Shown here in pieces: positions 8,267 to 17,236 of a stretch of 64,000 bases of DNA. Both the position numbers and the translations under genes were made by a program. The stretch lies in the NCBI GenBank assembly GCA_007748055.1, contig CP036279.1:1488001-1552000 (forward strand), in the 5' to 3' direction. The notes under the pieces were generated by a model. It was not told the DNA's origin, made no database searches, and saw only the letters and a program-made list of their open reading frames with translations. How positions within the stretch are numbered: position 1 is the stretch's first letter; each line of letters opens with the position of its first letter. The stretch comes from Kolteria novifilia (lineage in GTDB: Bacteria > Planctomycetota > Planctomycetia > Kolteriales > Kolteriaceae).

Positions 8267-11200
8267 CTAGCCGCGCGACTGCGACATCGATCCCGCGAGA
8301 TGTCCCAACCACTCGAGCGTGTCGGGAAAGATCCCGGCGACCAACGCGAGGATCGCCGGTAGCACCACGACCCCAAGTTGAAGGAAGAACTGAAAGTCAA
8401 AGGTTACTTGTCCCTCCTTGGTATCCGCGAACGCACTGACGATGTCGCATCGCTCGATCTGGACCAGGTTGAGAATGGCGACGATCGTGACCGCGAGAAC
8501 CATGCCGAGCCCCGTGAGCAGAAGAAGCTGATGGGGGGCGATGGGATAGGAAGCGATGGCGAAGAGAAACAGAACGGCCGTCAGCATGAGAAGACCAAGC
8601 CCGTAGGAGATCTGTCGAAAGTACCCCGCGAGATACGCGACCGCGTACATCGTGACAAACTCTTCGCTCAAGCGGGCGCCCTTCAGGCTGGAAACGAGCG
8701 TCCCGCCTTCCCCGGAGGTTGGCCGATTCTCCTTCGGGGTCCAGCAGACGATGAGTTCTCGCCAAGCGTTCTTGGCCAGTCGGGACACTCGTCTTTGCAG
8801 ACACCGTTCAAGACAATTCACGGTGATCGTGTCCAAGTCCTTTTGGCGTCTTCGTTCGAGTAGACGTCGCAGAGTGTGTATGTCCTCGTCCCTGACGAGG
8901 GAGGGCTCGACGTTGTCGTTGTTGGGAAACGGAGCCGCCACCTGCCGCAGCTTGTCAATCATGGTCTGGTAGTGCACGCTGCGCAGATTGCCGCCCACCC
9001 CGAATCGTCCAATGAGAACCCGAAACGACCTGGGAAGCCTCTTGGCGGCGCTGGTCAAGGGGAAGGCGTTGAGCCGATCGATGATCTCCTTGATGTTCGA
9101 CCGGATACGAATGACGCGATACAGCCAGAGCACCCAGGAAATGACGAAGACGCAGATCATGGAGAACAGGACGAAGGAGATCGACCATTCCTCGAAGGTC
9201 GGTCGTGAATAGTAGAGCATCGCGACCATGCCCACGACCGAAACGCCAAGGACGAAGAGAGCCACCAAGTCGAGTCGCTTGGGCGAGGGGGGGCTGACCT
9301 TGGGAGAGAGGAAGACCGGGTAGGTGACGCGTCGGCTGGCCGCGTTCGCGGACTCCAAGAGGTGAGTGGCGATGAGATGATGGTGGGTCGGCTCGGACTG
9401 TTTGGGTTTCTCGGGCAACGGTTCTAGTTTGGCTTGGTGTTTCAGGAAGTAACCGATGCGAAACTGTTGGGCAAACGCGTACGTCGCGAGACCGAGCGTG
9501 AGAAAGAAGAAGGGGAGGTAGATGGAGATCCCGTTGGAAAGGTGGACCGTGCGTTCGAGGAAGTGAGCATCGAGCCCGAGAAGGGCAAGGGGTTCGTGGA
9601 TACCCAAGAGCGAGATGACCCAGGCGAGCGGACTGGGCATGACGCTAAGTACGAGAAGCAAAAGCGTCCCGGAGAAAAGCAGCATGACGATGGAGTAAAG
9701 GAGACCGTGCCAAACGAGGTGGAGATCTTGTTTGGTCGGGAAGTGACGCCACGGCGTTCGTCGACGCATGGACAGGCGTGGTTCGTAGAGGCGATGGCCG
9801 CAGAGGCGAAGAAGGATGGGAAGGAGAAGAGCGACCAAGCACGCGGCGACGAACGCCGTGTCCGGAAACGCCGCGTGGCCGAGGCGGCTAGGAGGGGAGT
9901 ATGGCTCATCCTTCCGATTCAGGACGGCGATGGTGTACCCGAGAAGTCTCTCCTTGCGTTGATTCATTCGACTCTTGAGATCGCCGCCAGTGTTGGCGGA
10001 GGGCTTTGTCTCCGCGCCCGGAATGTCTTCCGCATCAATGTTTGCGGAAGCGGCCATGAGCGTCGGCGCTCTTGGGCCCGGCGGATCGGGTTGTTCCCGG
10101 TCCGGACTACCGTCGAGTGAGTCGGACTCCGAGCCGGTGGTCGTGGCTTGATCGTCAGCCTTCGCCAACTGGTCGCAGAATGTTTTCCGCTCCGATGGAT
10201 TCGGGGACGTGGAACCACTCTCTTGATGACTCGCGGCATCCTCGTCGATCGCCGAGTCCAAGTGGGAGAACCGGAGCGGCCAGAAGCCGCGCGCGCCAAT
10301 CACGCTGATCCAGATTCCTGGACGATAGACGGCTGGCTCCGAAGGCGGTGCGGAACTCGTGTTCGATCGAGGGGGACCATACTCGATCAGAGGGGGTGGC
10401 CAAGAGCGATCGTGGGCGACATCGGGGAGGATCAACCGAAAGGTATGCGACGGATGCTGGAAATGATCCCGGTGAACGACGGGGAAGAGATTGCCGATAT
10501 CGTTCTCGTTTCGCGTCAGCCACTCCTGAAAAATGACCGCGTTGTAGAAGCCTTGGTGGACCATGCTCGGGAAGGGAACGCGATGGTTGATCGTGCTGGC
10601 GTAGGGAAAGCTCTTGAGTTGGTTTCGCGGGTAGAGCGGATAGGGCGAGGCGACGAGCGTGCCCCGTAGATAGCGGTTGTAGTCGGGATGGGTGAGCAGG
10701 AGGTCGGTGCCATTCATCAGCACTTGCACGTCGGGACAGAACTCCCGCAAGTAGCTTGCGAGGAACAGGGCGTCGCGCGGGTCGGTGGCCGTGATCCCGA
10801 CACAGCGGAGCTGTTCTCGGTTGATGGTTTGAAAAATGCTCGCGAGGGTGAGTTCCACCGTCGCGGCCGTCAGCCTCGGGGCGAACTGCGTGAGCGTGTC
10901 CGTGGCATGTTCCGCTTCGTTGAAGGGGATCGAGAGTCGGTAGCGGTCGGGCGCGAAACTCGTGCGGGTTCTCTCCTTCGTCAAGCGGTCCTTATCGAAG
11001 GCTCCCCGGATCTGGGAGATTCTAAGCGGGAAGGGGAGTTCCACGATCTCGACACCGGCAACGACTCCATGACGAGCCAGGCTGGGGGGACGACCGTAGT
11101 CGGTACCCGATTCGTAGAGCCATCCGATCCGGGGGTTGGTCTCCATTCCGAACCGATGGAGAAAACCCTGTTCCTTGGCGTACTTGACGAGTTCGAACTC

Positions 11201-12277
11201 GACCAGATTTCCGTAGGGCAACGTCGTCGCGAAGCTGACTTGCTCGCTATCCGAGAAACCGTCGTCCGGGAACAGTTGGTTGAGGGCCTTGTTCACGCAG
11301 TCCGGGGGCACTTCGTCCAGCCGATGGGCATCGATCAGGAAGGGGGTCTTGTCGACGGTAGTCGCCGATCCCGAGATGACACGAAAGTTGGGACGGTCCT
11401 TCTTCACATCGAACCGCTCCCTGATGCTTCGGATCGCGATCGCGAGGGAGTCGGCCGAACCGGAGAACGTCGGGCCGACGACGCGGAGAAAGGGCGGCGG
11501 TAGCGGTTCCTCGGGTGACTTAATTCCGAGTAGCTTGTTGTCCGCTTCGAACTCTTGCCAACGGCAAATCAGATCAACCGCGCGCTGGAAGGCCTTCTTG
11601 TGAATCCCGATCGTGGGGCTCTCGCCGACAAGGAAGACGAGTAGAAGGCGTTTGTGATGACGGTAGATTCCTGTCAGCTCGGGACTGGAGGGTCGACGAT
11701 TGTTGCGGAAGACAAGGAGGCCCGGCTCGGACTGGAAATGGCGGCGGATCGGTTCGTCGAGATTGCCGGACCCCGCGGGCATGCCTGGCCTTCCGGCTTC
11801 CAGGAGATAGTGGCGATAGGCTTGGAGCCAATCGTGCCAAGGGAGATAGTTGCGATCGAGGACAAGGCTGCTTGGAAGGAGTGCCTTTTGCAGCGTTTCG
11901 ATCATCAGGTCGAAGCGGTATCCATTGGAGGAGTTGATCGGATCCGGAACGCAAACGATGAGGAACTGGAGACACCAGCCCCCATTCGTCAGGGCTTGGC
12001 GCAGCTCCGTGGTCTGTCGGCCCTTGGCGCAGTCCTCGGTACGTGATGACTCGGGATCGAGATGGATGTGCTTGTATAAGGGAGCGGTGACGCGCGACTC
12101 CCAGTTGCCGTCGGGAAAGGTTCGTTGGGATGAAGGGTCGAAGGATGAGGAGGTGGTCTTCTCATTCTCATCCACCTCTGGCCCGGAACCTGGGTTGATC
12201 GCGGCGAGCCCGAGAAATCCCGCCAAGATGCCGACGATGCCGTACTGCAATCCGGACGAGGAGGATTGGTCACTCAC
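8267..12277 (-). CDS. Large multi-pass membrane protein with long extracytoplasmic N-terminal region, function unknown
   Basis: 1336 residues, not a family I can name with certainty. A transmembrane segment at about residues 9-28 is followed by about 750 mostly soluble residues. These contain alternating strand/helix stretches such as FLRVVGPTFSGSADSLAIAI, VGITATDPRDALFLASYL and CPDVQVLMNGTDLLLTHPDYN, which resemble a type 1 periplasmic-binding fold and would suit a sensor domain. After a disordered Ser/Pro/Asp-rich linker (about 690-770), at least eight more hydrophobic segments follow (for example VACLVALLLPILLRL, LLFSGTLLLLVLSVM, YLPFFFLTLGLATYAFA, VVLPAILALVAGIF). No kinase, ATPase or nuclease motif was seen. 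A GCS2 ligase follows on the same strand 101 bp later. Ligand-sensing is inference only. Confidence 0.7.
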   Translation of the reverse strand: MSDQSSSSGLQYGIVGILAGFLGLAAINPGSGPEVDENEKTTSSSFDPSSQRTFPDGNWESRVTAPLYKHIHLDPESSRTEDCAKGRQTTELRQALTNGGWCLQFLIVCVPDPINSSNGYRFDLMIETLQKALLPSSLVLDRNYLPWHDWLQAYRHYLLEAGRPGMPAGSGNLDEPIRRHFQSEPGLLVFRNNRRPSSPELTGIYRHHKRLLLVFLVGESPTIGIHKKAFQRAVDLICRWQEFEADNKLLGIKSPEEPLPPPFLRVVGPTFSGSADSLAIAIRSIRERFDVKKDRPNFRVISGSATTVDKTPFLIDAHRLDEVPPDCVNKALNQLFPDDGFSDSEQVSFATTLPYGNLVEFELVKYAKEQGFLHRFGMETNPRIGWLYESGTDYGRPPSLARHGVVAGVEIVELPFPLRISQIRGAFDKDRLTKERTRTSFAPDRYRLSIPFNEAEHATDTLTQFAPRLTAATVELTLASIFQTINREQLRCVGITATDPRDALFLASYLREFCPDVQVLMNGTDLLLTHPDYNRYLRGTLVASPYPLYPRNQLKSFPYASTINHRVPFPSMVHQGFYNAVIFQEWLTRNENDIGNLFPVVHRDHFQHPSHTFRLILPDVAHDRSWPPPLIEYGPPRSNTSSAPPSEPAVYRPGIWISVIGARGFWPLRFSHLDSAIDEDAASHQESGSTSPNPSERKTFCDQLAKADDQATTTGSESDSLDGSPDREQPDPPGPRAPTLMAASANIDAEDIPGAETKPSANTGGDLKSRMNQRKERLLGYTIAVLNRKDEPYSPPSRLGHAAFPDTAFVAACLVALLLPILLRLCGHRLYEPRLSMRRRTPWRHFPTKQDLHLVWHGLLYSIVMLLFSGTLLLLVLSVMPSPLAWVISLLGIHEPLALLGLDAHFLERTVHLSNGISIYLPFFFLTLGLATYAFAQQFRIGYFLKHQAKLEPLPEKPKQSEPTHHHLIATHLLESANAASRRVTYPVFLSPKVSPPSPKRLDLVALFVLGVSVVGMVAMLYYSRPTFEEWSISFVLFSMICVFVISWVLWLYRVIRIRSNIKEIIDRLNAFPLTSAAKRLPRSFRVLIGRFGVGGNLRSVHYQTMIDKLRQVAAPFPNNDNVEPSLVRDEDIHTLRRLLERRRQKDLDTITVNCLERCLQRRVSRLAKNAWRELIVCWTPKENRPTSGEGGTLVSSLKGARLSEEFVTMYAVAYLAGYFRQISYGLGLLMLTAVLFLFAIASYPIAPHQLLLLTGLGMVLAVTIVAILNLVQIERCDIVSAFADTKEGQVTFDFQFFLQLGVVVLPAILALVAGIFPDTLEWLGHLAGSMSQSRG

Positions 12278-12332
12278 GGGGATACCCCTTAGGTCGACGC
12301 TCGCGCTCCGTGGGCAATAGGGACGGACTCCT

Positions 12333-12376
12333 CGGGCCTACCTGTCGTGGTGCCAGACTTCGCGACAGGTTGCCCG
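12333..12376. terminator. Long intergenic hairpin (possible terminator or structured repeat)
   Basis: Stem CGGGC plus ACCTGTCG pairs with CGACAGGT plus GCCCG around a 15-nt loop. It lies between the stop of the hydrolase gene (12571) and the start of the membrane-protein gene (12277). There is no U-tract on the minus strand, so factor-independent termination is uncertain. Confidence 0.4.
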
Positions 12377-12570
12377 CGAATTTTATGGCGTCCCAAGACC
12401 CGATTGGGGACGCCCGCGCATGCGATCCATGGAGCGAGACGATCGATGGTGTGTCCGAGGGAATGGAGATGAGGTGAGATGGGCATCCGCTGAGCGGGTG
12501 AAGGTCGGGCCACCTAGGGTGGGATCGTTCCCCGGCGGCCGCTGAGGTTCCCGAACGATCTCTTGCCTTC

Positions 12571-14829
12571 TCAGTCGCGTTTCGGCCAGTCGAGATGCTT
12601 GTGGAGGAAGTCGAAAGTTCCGACGCCGTTGATCGCGTGGGGGCCGGGGAACCATTCGATCTCGGCGCGGTCCCCGATGCCCAGTTTCGCGTTGTAGAGG
12701 AAGCGGACCTTGCCGAACTCCGAACCGACGGTGTCGTCGCGAGCGACGCCGTCGAAGTGGCCGCGCTCGACCATGAAGGGGCGGGGAGCGATCAGGTACG
12801 CCATCTCCGCGTAGTTGAAAGTGCTGCCGAGATCGAACTCGAAGATCTCGTACTCGCCGGTGAACATGTAGCTGGTTGGCCGCCGCGTCGAAGCGTTTTT
12901 GTCGACCCACTCGTTGAAGTCCCCCGAACAGATCGACAGCGCGTAGTTGTCGACCAGCGGCGGAACCCGCATCGCCGTCTTGCCGCCATAGGAGAGTCCG
13001 TAGAAGCCGATCCGATCGCCGTCGACGAACGGGAGCGACGCGAGCCAATCGGTGATCCGCTGGTGCTGAGGCACGATCGTCGAGAAGAGGGTCTTACCGA
13101 GGAGGTAGGACTTTCGCTGAAGCGTACGAAAGCGGTCCTTGAAGATGTAGGGGTTCTGCGGGCAGAAGACGACGAAGCCCCGATCGGCGAGCTTCGCGGC
13201 GAAGTCCTTGTAGGCCCGATGGTTCCCTGAGACGAGTGGCTGTGGCCTCCCTTCCAACCCATGTTGGCAGACGACGACGGGACGCTCTTCGCCCGCTTTG
13301 AGATCGTTGGGTACCAGCAGCAGGCCGTAGGCGATCACGTCTGGGAAGACATCGAGGACCACCTCGTAGCCGGTCCACTTCGCGTTCTTGGTGAACCGTC
13401 GCGTGCGCGGATTGGGCTCGGAGAGCTTCTCGTCGAACTCGCCGATCACGTCCTTGCGAAACGCTTCGCGGTAGGGCTCGATCGTTCGCCGAAACGACTC
13501 CATGCTCGAGGTGTCAAGGTCCTTGAAGTACTCCTCGCGGACATAGGGGCTCTCGCTTAGGAGCCACTGGTTGTGCCGGTCGAGTTCGTGAGTCAGCCGC
13601 TCTTGCCGCGCGTCGTTGTCGACCGACCTGGTCGCCGAAGGATCCGAACCGAGTTCCGCGAGCGAGGCCTCGGCATTGAGAGCGTGAAGAAAAGCTCGGA
13701 GAGCTTCCGGGGAACCGAAAGTCTCCGCGCCCGGCTCGAGGAGCTTCCACGAGTCCTTCGGCGCGACACTTCCGGCAAGGGTCTTGGCCAAGGCGAACTC
13801 CTTTCGGACCTCGGCGTCGGCCGGACGGGTCAGCTCGCCCGGTGCCCCTCCCTTCGACTCGAGAACCAGCGTCGGGGCCTTGCCCGCTTCGATGACCAAG
13901 GGTCGGGGAGCGATCATCGCGGCCAACTCCGCCGCCCCGAAGTCACGCACGAAGCCGAAGATATTGCGATCCATCGGCTCCTTCCAAAGGTCGGTCCGCG
14001 ACCCGAAGTAGCCGCTCACCAGGACGGCATCGATCCGAGGGTCGAGCGCCCCCGCGGCCAGCGCGAGAAACCCGCCCTCGCCGTAGCCGACGACCCCGAT
14101 CGGCTGATCGCTCGTTTCCGCGAACCAGTCGACTCCCGCGAGCACTTTCTGGATTTCGTAGCCGAGCAAGTGCCGACCGAGCTCGTAGGCGGCGCGGTAG
14201 ACGAACTCGCGGTTCGACATGATGGCTCGCGGCGAGGGGCGAAGTTCCCGGTTGACCAGTGCCGGGATCAGGACGCGGCAGCCGCTTTCCGCGAGCCGAC
14301 GGGCGAACTGCTGTTCGGGGGGAGTGCCCGCGTCGAGACCCGCAAGCTGTTCGGGCGTTTGGGCGGCGTCGGGAATCGCGACGACGTTGGCGACCGATAC
14401 GTTCCCTTTCGGCACGAGGAGCAGGCCCTCCCCATGGACGTCGGCAAACGCCGACCAGCGGACGGGGATCGCTTCGAAGGCCTCGCTCGCTCCCAGCACG
14501 GGTGATTGGTCGACGGGCGACGAGGGCACGGGAGCTTGAGCGGGAACGCGCTTGTCGCGAACGCCCAACTGGTGGGCCAGGAGTTCGCGTTTGGCGACGA
14601 GGGAGGCTTCATGGGCTTCGGGAGAAGAGGTGTCGGTATTCCAACGCTCGGCCCGCCGGGCGTCGGCTTGGTCGAGCCTCTCTAGGAGAAAGCGGTCGAT
14701 GCCGTCGACCATGGACGAGGCGATGTCGTCGCTTCGAGTGAGCGGCTTGGTGCCGGGAAGGGGTTGGTCGGCCCCGGCGAGCGAGCCGGCGAGGAGAAGG
14801 AGGGTTGTCGAGAAGATTTCACGAGACAT
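12571..14829 (-). CDS. Secreted two-domain alpha/beta-hydrolase (acetyl xylan esterase/dienelactone hydrolase-like)
   Basis: About 752 residues. The ATG at 14829 has GGGAG with 7-nt spacing and gives a signal peptide (MSREIFSTTLLLLAGSLAGA); an in-frame start at 14946 has none. Two alpha/beta-hydrolase halves are visible. The N-terminal half (about 130-370) has GVVGYGEGGFLALAAG where the nucleophile elbow should be, with Glu in place of Ser. The C-terminal half (about 480-752) has a canonical elbow GFYGLSYGGKTAM, an acid region after IAPRPFMVERGHFDG, and a candidate His in WFPGPHAINGVGTFDF. Probably an exported carbohydrate esterase or related hydrolase acting through the second half only; the substrate is unknown. 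It stands alone, about 290 bp before the membrane-protein gene. Confidence 0.78.
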   Translation of the reverse strand: MSREIFSTTLLLLAGSLAGADQPLPGTKPLTRSDDIASSMVDGIDRFLLERLDQADARRAERWNTDTSSPEAHEASLVAKRELLAHQLGVRDKRVPAQAPVPSSPVDQSPVLGASEAFEAIPVRWSAFADVHGEGLLLVPKGNVSVANVVAIPDAAQTPEQLAGLDAGTPPEQQFARRLAESGCRVLIPALVNRELRPSPRAIMSNREFVYRAAYELGRHLLGYEIQKVLAGVDWFAETSDQPIGVVGYGEGGFLALAAGALDPRIDAVLVSGYFGSRTDLWKEPMDRNIFGFVRDFGAAELAAMIAPRPLVIEAGKAPTLVLESKGGAPGELTRPADAEVRKEFALAKTLAGSVAPKDSWKLLEPGAETFGSPEALRAFLHALNAEASLAELGSDPSATRSVDNDARQERLTHELDRHNQWLLSESPYVREEYFKDLDTSSMESFRRTIEPYREAFRKDVIGEFDEKLSEPNPRTRRFTKNAKWTGYEVVLDVFPDVIAYGLLLVPNDLKAGEERPVVVCQHGLEGRPQPLVSGNHRAYKDFAAKLADRGFVVFCPQNPYIFKDRFRTLQRKSYLLGKTLFSTIVPQHQRITDWLASLPFVDGDRIGFYGLSYGGKTAMRVPPLVDNYALSICSGDFNEWVDKNASTRRPTSYMFTGEYEIFEFDLGSTFNYAEMAYLIAPRPFMVERGHFDGVARDDTVGSEFGKVRFLYNAKLGIGDRAEIEWFPGPHAINGVGTFDFLHKHLDWPKRD

Positions 14830-15155
14830 CTTGTGCTCCCAATAGCGGTTCCTCGCAATTCTGGTCGATGAGGACGACGACGCCAAGCAAGAAATCGCGA
14901 CTTCCCCGCCCGGGGCGCCGTGCGAAGCCCGGTCGGGAAGAAACACGGGAGTAGCCGTTCGTTCTTGAATCGCATGCGGGTACGATCCGTTGTCGGTTCG
15001 GGATTACCCGTGACTGACATCCACTCGTCAGTCCGATTCCGGTCGGCGCCGTCGGGACAGGTCCGCACCTGTCCCACACCACGTTCCGCGACACCAATCC
15101 GCGTGGTCAAAGCGAGCAGACAGAGACGACTCCGTCGTTACGGAGAGGGTCTGTC
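14830..15155. other. Intergenic region between divergent hydrolase and toxin genes
   Basis: No gene recognised. It holds the divergent 5' regions of the hydrolase (minus) and the toxin gene (plus) and a 9-bp perfect hairpin at 15054-15075. A second inverted repeat, GTGACTGAC / GTCAGTC, is centred near 15020. No promoter boxes stand out. Confidence 0.5.
15054..15075. repeat. Perfect 9-bp intergenic hairpin upstream of the toxin gene
   Basis: Arms GGGACAGGT and ACCTGTCCC around loop CCGC. It lies 80 bp upstream of the toxin start. The arm sequence ACCTGTC also occurs in the hairpin at 12333-12376. It could be a terminator, operator or dispersed palindrome; no T-run follows. Confidence 0.45.
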
Positions 15156-16907
15156 ATGCCCCCTGCGCCCACCGCTTCCTCCAAGAGACTTCCGCCGGAA
15201 CTGATCGAAGCGCTTCGCGCACTCGAATCCCTCGGGGGGCGTGAGACCGTCTCGGCGGACGAACTGTACCACGCCGACTTCATCAAGCGGCGAACCAACG
15301 GTTTTAACTCGCTCGACGATTGGCTAGCGGCGAGCCCGGTCGCGGTACGCGAACGCGCGGTCGCTGATCTCAGTCCCGAAGAGCGGGCGCAGTGGGAAGG
15401 CTTCGTTGCCGAGTCGACTCGTTTCGTCGGTTGGGACGAGATGCGGTTCGAGGCCGTTCGCGATCGCGCGCGGCGCCGAAACGACGACGTACTCGGCAGT
15501 CTCCCTTCGAAGACCCGCGATCAGATCTGGGTGCGTTCGTCGGGAACGCCGACGTTTGCCGGCGCACATCGCTTGGTGGTGGATGCGGAGCCGGACGAGC
15601 GAGCGGATGCTCCGGGCGGTCGCCGTCGCCGTCCGCGGATGGGCCGTCACGATGGCGAATCCGCAAGGGCGACGAGGCGTCGTCAGCGCCACCAGCGTTT
15701 GGGACAAGCACCGGGGCGCGAGGCTGCGGAGCGCCTGAGCGACGAGTTGGTGTTCGAGGTTTCGACGCTCGCCCGCGACATCGGCTACATGGCGGAGGAC
15801 CCCGCTCGCTATCACCTCGAGGCAAGCAAAGGGGCGATTGCCGGGGCGGCGGAAGTCGCCAACGCGTTCTCGTTTGGCGTGTCCGGCGGTGAACAACGCC
15901 AAGAACTCTGGTCGCAGACACACCTTGAAGGATCGGTCTCCCAGTCGATCTCCGTGGGAAGTGCGCAAGGGGCCCGGGAAGCGGCGATCACAGCCGCGTC
16001 CGCGGGGACGGCGCAACTGGCGGCCAAGGGAGTCACCGCGGCGAAAGTCGCGACACCCTTTCTCAACGCCTACGAGGCGTACGGCGCTTATGAGTCCGGC
16101 CAAGTTTCGGTCGAGCAGTTCTCCGAGGGCAACTACCTCGAAGGCTCGGTTGCCGCGGTGGAGACGATCTTCGCGGGCATCGGCTTGGTCGAGAGCGCGT
16201 CCGAAGCCGCTAAGTCGGTCCGCAAGGCGGCTCAGTCGGGCCACGAGTTCCTTCTCGAGACCGCCCGCGAGAACGTCCGAAGTCCCTCGCTCGGGATGGG
16301 CGCCGGCGGGTTCGGAGGTGGCGGGAAGAAGAAGCCGAAGGTATCGCCGAAGAAGCGAACCAAGAAGAAGGCGAAGGGTTCCGAGAAACCTGAACGCTTT
16401 CCGATCATCAAGAAGCCTTCGAAGAAGAAGGCAAAGAAGAAGAAAAAAAAGAAGAGTGCGACGAGGGATCCCGGTGGGAGGCCTGGGACGAAGAAGCATC
16501 CGGGGACTTGGATTGAGGAGAAAGGACAGGAATACTTCATCCCGGATCATCCCGAGAAGTACGGATTGAAACCAGGCGATCGAGTTCCGTACACTGGTAA
16601 GGAAGCTGACTTTAGTCAGTGGGCGATTGACGAGTTTGAAGTACCAGGAATGGATGGTGGATCGGGCGATCGCAACAAGGCCTTTGGGGTTATGCTGAAA
16701 CGTGAACTGAACAATGGAGGAGGCCGTTTCAAGACAATAGGCGATGTCCAAGCGTGGGCGAGGAAGAATGACTATAGAGTACATCATGTTCCTCGATCAT
16801 CCCGAATACAGATTCTCCCGCGAATCGTTCACGAGCTACCACATCGAGGAGGGGCATCCTACCTAAAAAGAAGGAATAGAAAGAAGGCTAGGAAGCGGAA
16901 ACGCTAG
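15156..16907 (+). CDS. Polymorphic toxin-like protein with C-terminal HNH-fold (LHH/WHH-type) nuclease domain
   Basis: 583 residues; ATG preceded by GGAGAGGG. N-terminal helical region (1-130), an Arg-rich stretch of doubtful frame (about 130-195), and an Ala/Gly/Ser-rich pre-toxin-like region (about 200-370). Then a very Lys-rich linker (KKKPKVSPKKRTKKK and KKKAKKKKKKK, about 395-445). The last 100 residues read DYRVHHVPRSSRIQILP followed by H-x3-H-R-G-G. This fits the HH...Q-hydrophobic-P...H...HxGG signature of LHH/WHH toxin nucleases, which cleave DNA. No signal peptide or named secretion domain is visible. Base composition of the tip (from about 16560) is less GC-rich than upstream. The SUKH gene 330 bp downstream is the expected immunity partner. 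Family call from motif reading only. Confidence 0.72.
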   Translation: MPPAPTASSKRLPPELIEALRALESLGGRETVSADELYHADFIKRRTNGFNSLDDWLAASPVAVRERAVADLSPEERAQWEGFVAESTRFVGWDEMRFEAVRDRARRRNDDVLGSLPSKTRDQIWVRSSGTPTFAGAHRLVVDAEPDERADAPGGRRRRPRMGRHDGESARATRRRQRHQRLGQAPGREAAERLSDELVFEVSTLARDIGYMAEDPARYHLEASKGAIAGAAEVANAFSFGVSGGEQRQELWSQTHLEGSVSQSISVGSAQGAREAAITAASAGTAQLAAKGVTAAKVATPFLNAYEAYGAYESGQVSVEQFSEGNYLEGSVAAVETIFAGIGLVESASEAAKSVRKAAQSGHEFLLETARENVRSPSLGMGAGGFGGGGKKKPKVSPKKRTKKKAKGSEKPERFPIIKKPSKKKAKKKKKKKSATRDPGGRPGTKKHPGTWIEEKGQEYFIPDHPEKYGLKPGDRVPYTGKEADFSQWAIDEFEVPGMDGGSGDRNKAFGVMLKRELNNGGGRFKTIGDVQAWARKNDYRVHHVPRSSRIQILPRIVHELPHRGGASYLKRRNRKKARKRKR

Positions 16908-17041
16908 TGGAGTGCTTCATTCAAATGCGTATGTTTTCGGTTGCGCACATCACGCTGTACATAGGGTGGCTTCCGAGATCTGCTATTCCCAACAAGAGAT
17001 ATCGCGGGCGACATAAGTTCGGTCAGCGCGCAAACACTACA

Positions 17042-17207
17042 CTAGGCTTCGTCTCAAAAGTTGATCGTCGGCCCGAGGCACAGCGAGTTGGTGGGGGACG
17101 AGGAGGGCGAAGCAGGCGAATCCACTGGATTCGTCGATGCAGCCCGACAAAGTCCCGCACCGACGCAGCCAGCCGAAGCCAGAGCCGACTTTTGAGACGG
17201 AGCCTAG
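17042..17207 (-). mobile_element. 166-bp MITE-like element, copy 1
   Basis: Ends are 19-bp terminal inverted repeats: CTAGGCTTCGTCTCAAAAG at the left, and the complement of CTAGGCTCCGTCTCAAAAG at the right (one mismatch). CTAG at both extremities may be a 4-bp target duplication. The interior encodes nothing but has a central palindrome (CGAATCC / GGATTCG). A second element of exactly the same length occurs at 44653-44818 in opposite orientation, with an interior that matches at nearly all positions after reverse complementation. No transposase in the window. It separates toxin from immunity gene. Confidence 0.8.
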
Positions 17208-17236
17208 TCCATGTCAAGAATCGGAGTACGGCTAGC

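Noticed and set aside
8166-8312. Upstream start (8312) for the GCS2 ligase
   Set aside because: Would overlap the membrane-protein gene and read through a dispersed hairpin element; the GTG at 8165 has a ribosome binding site and the family N-terminus.
16907-17236. Longer N-terminus for the SUKH immunity protein
   Set aside because: The 110 extra residues translate the MITE-like element and are Arg/Ser-rich; the ATG at 17237 has GGAG and the family begins there.
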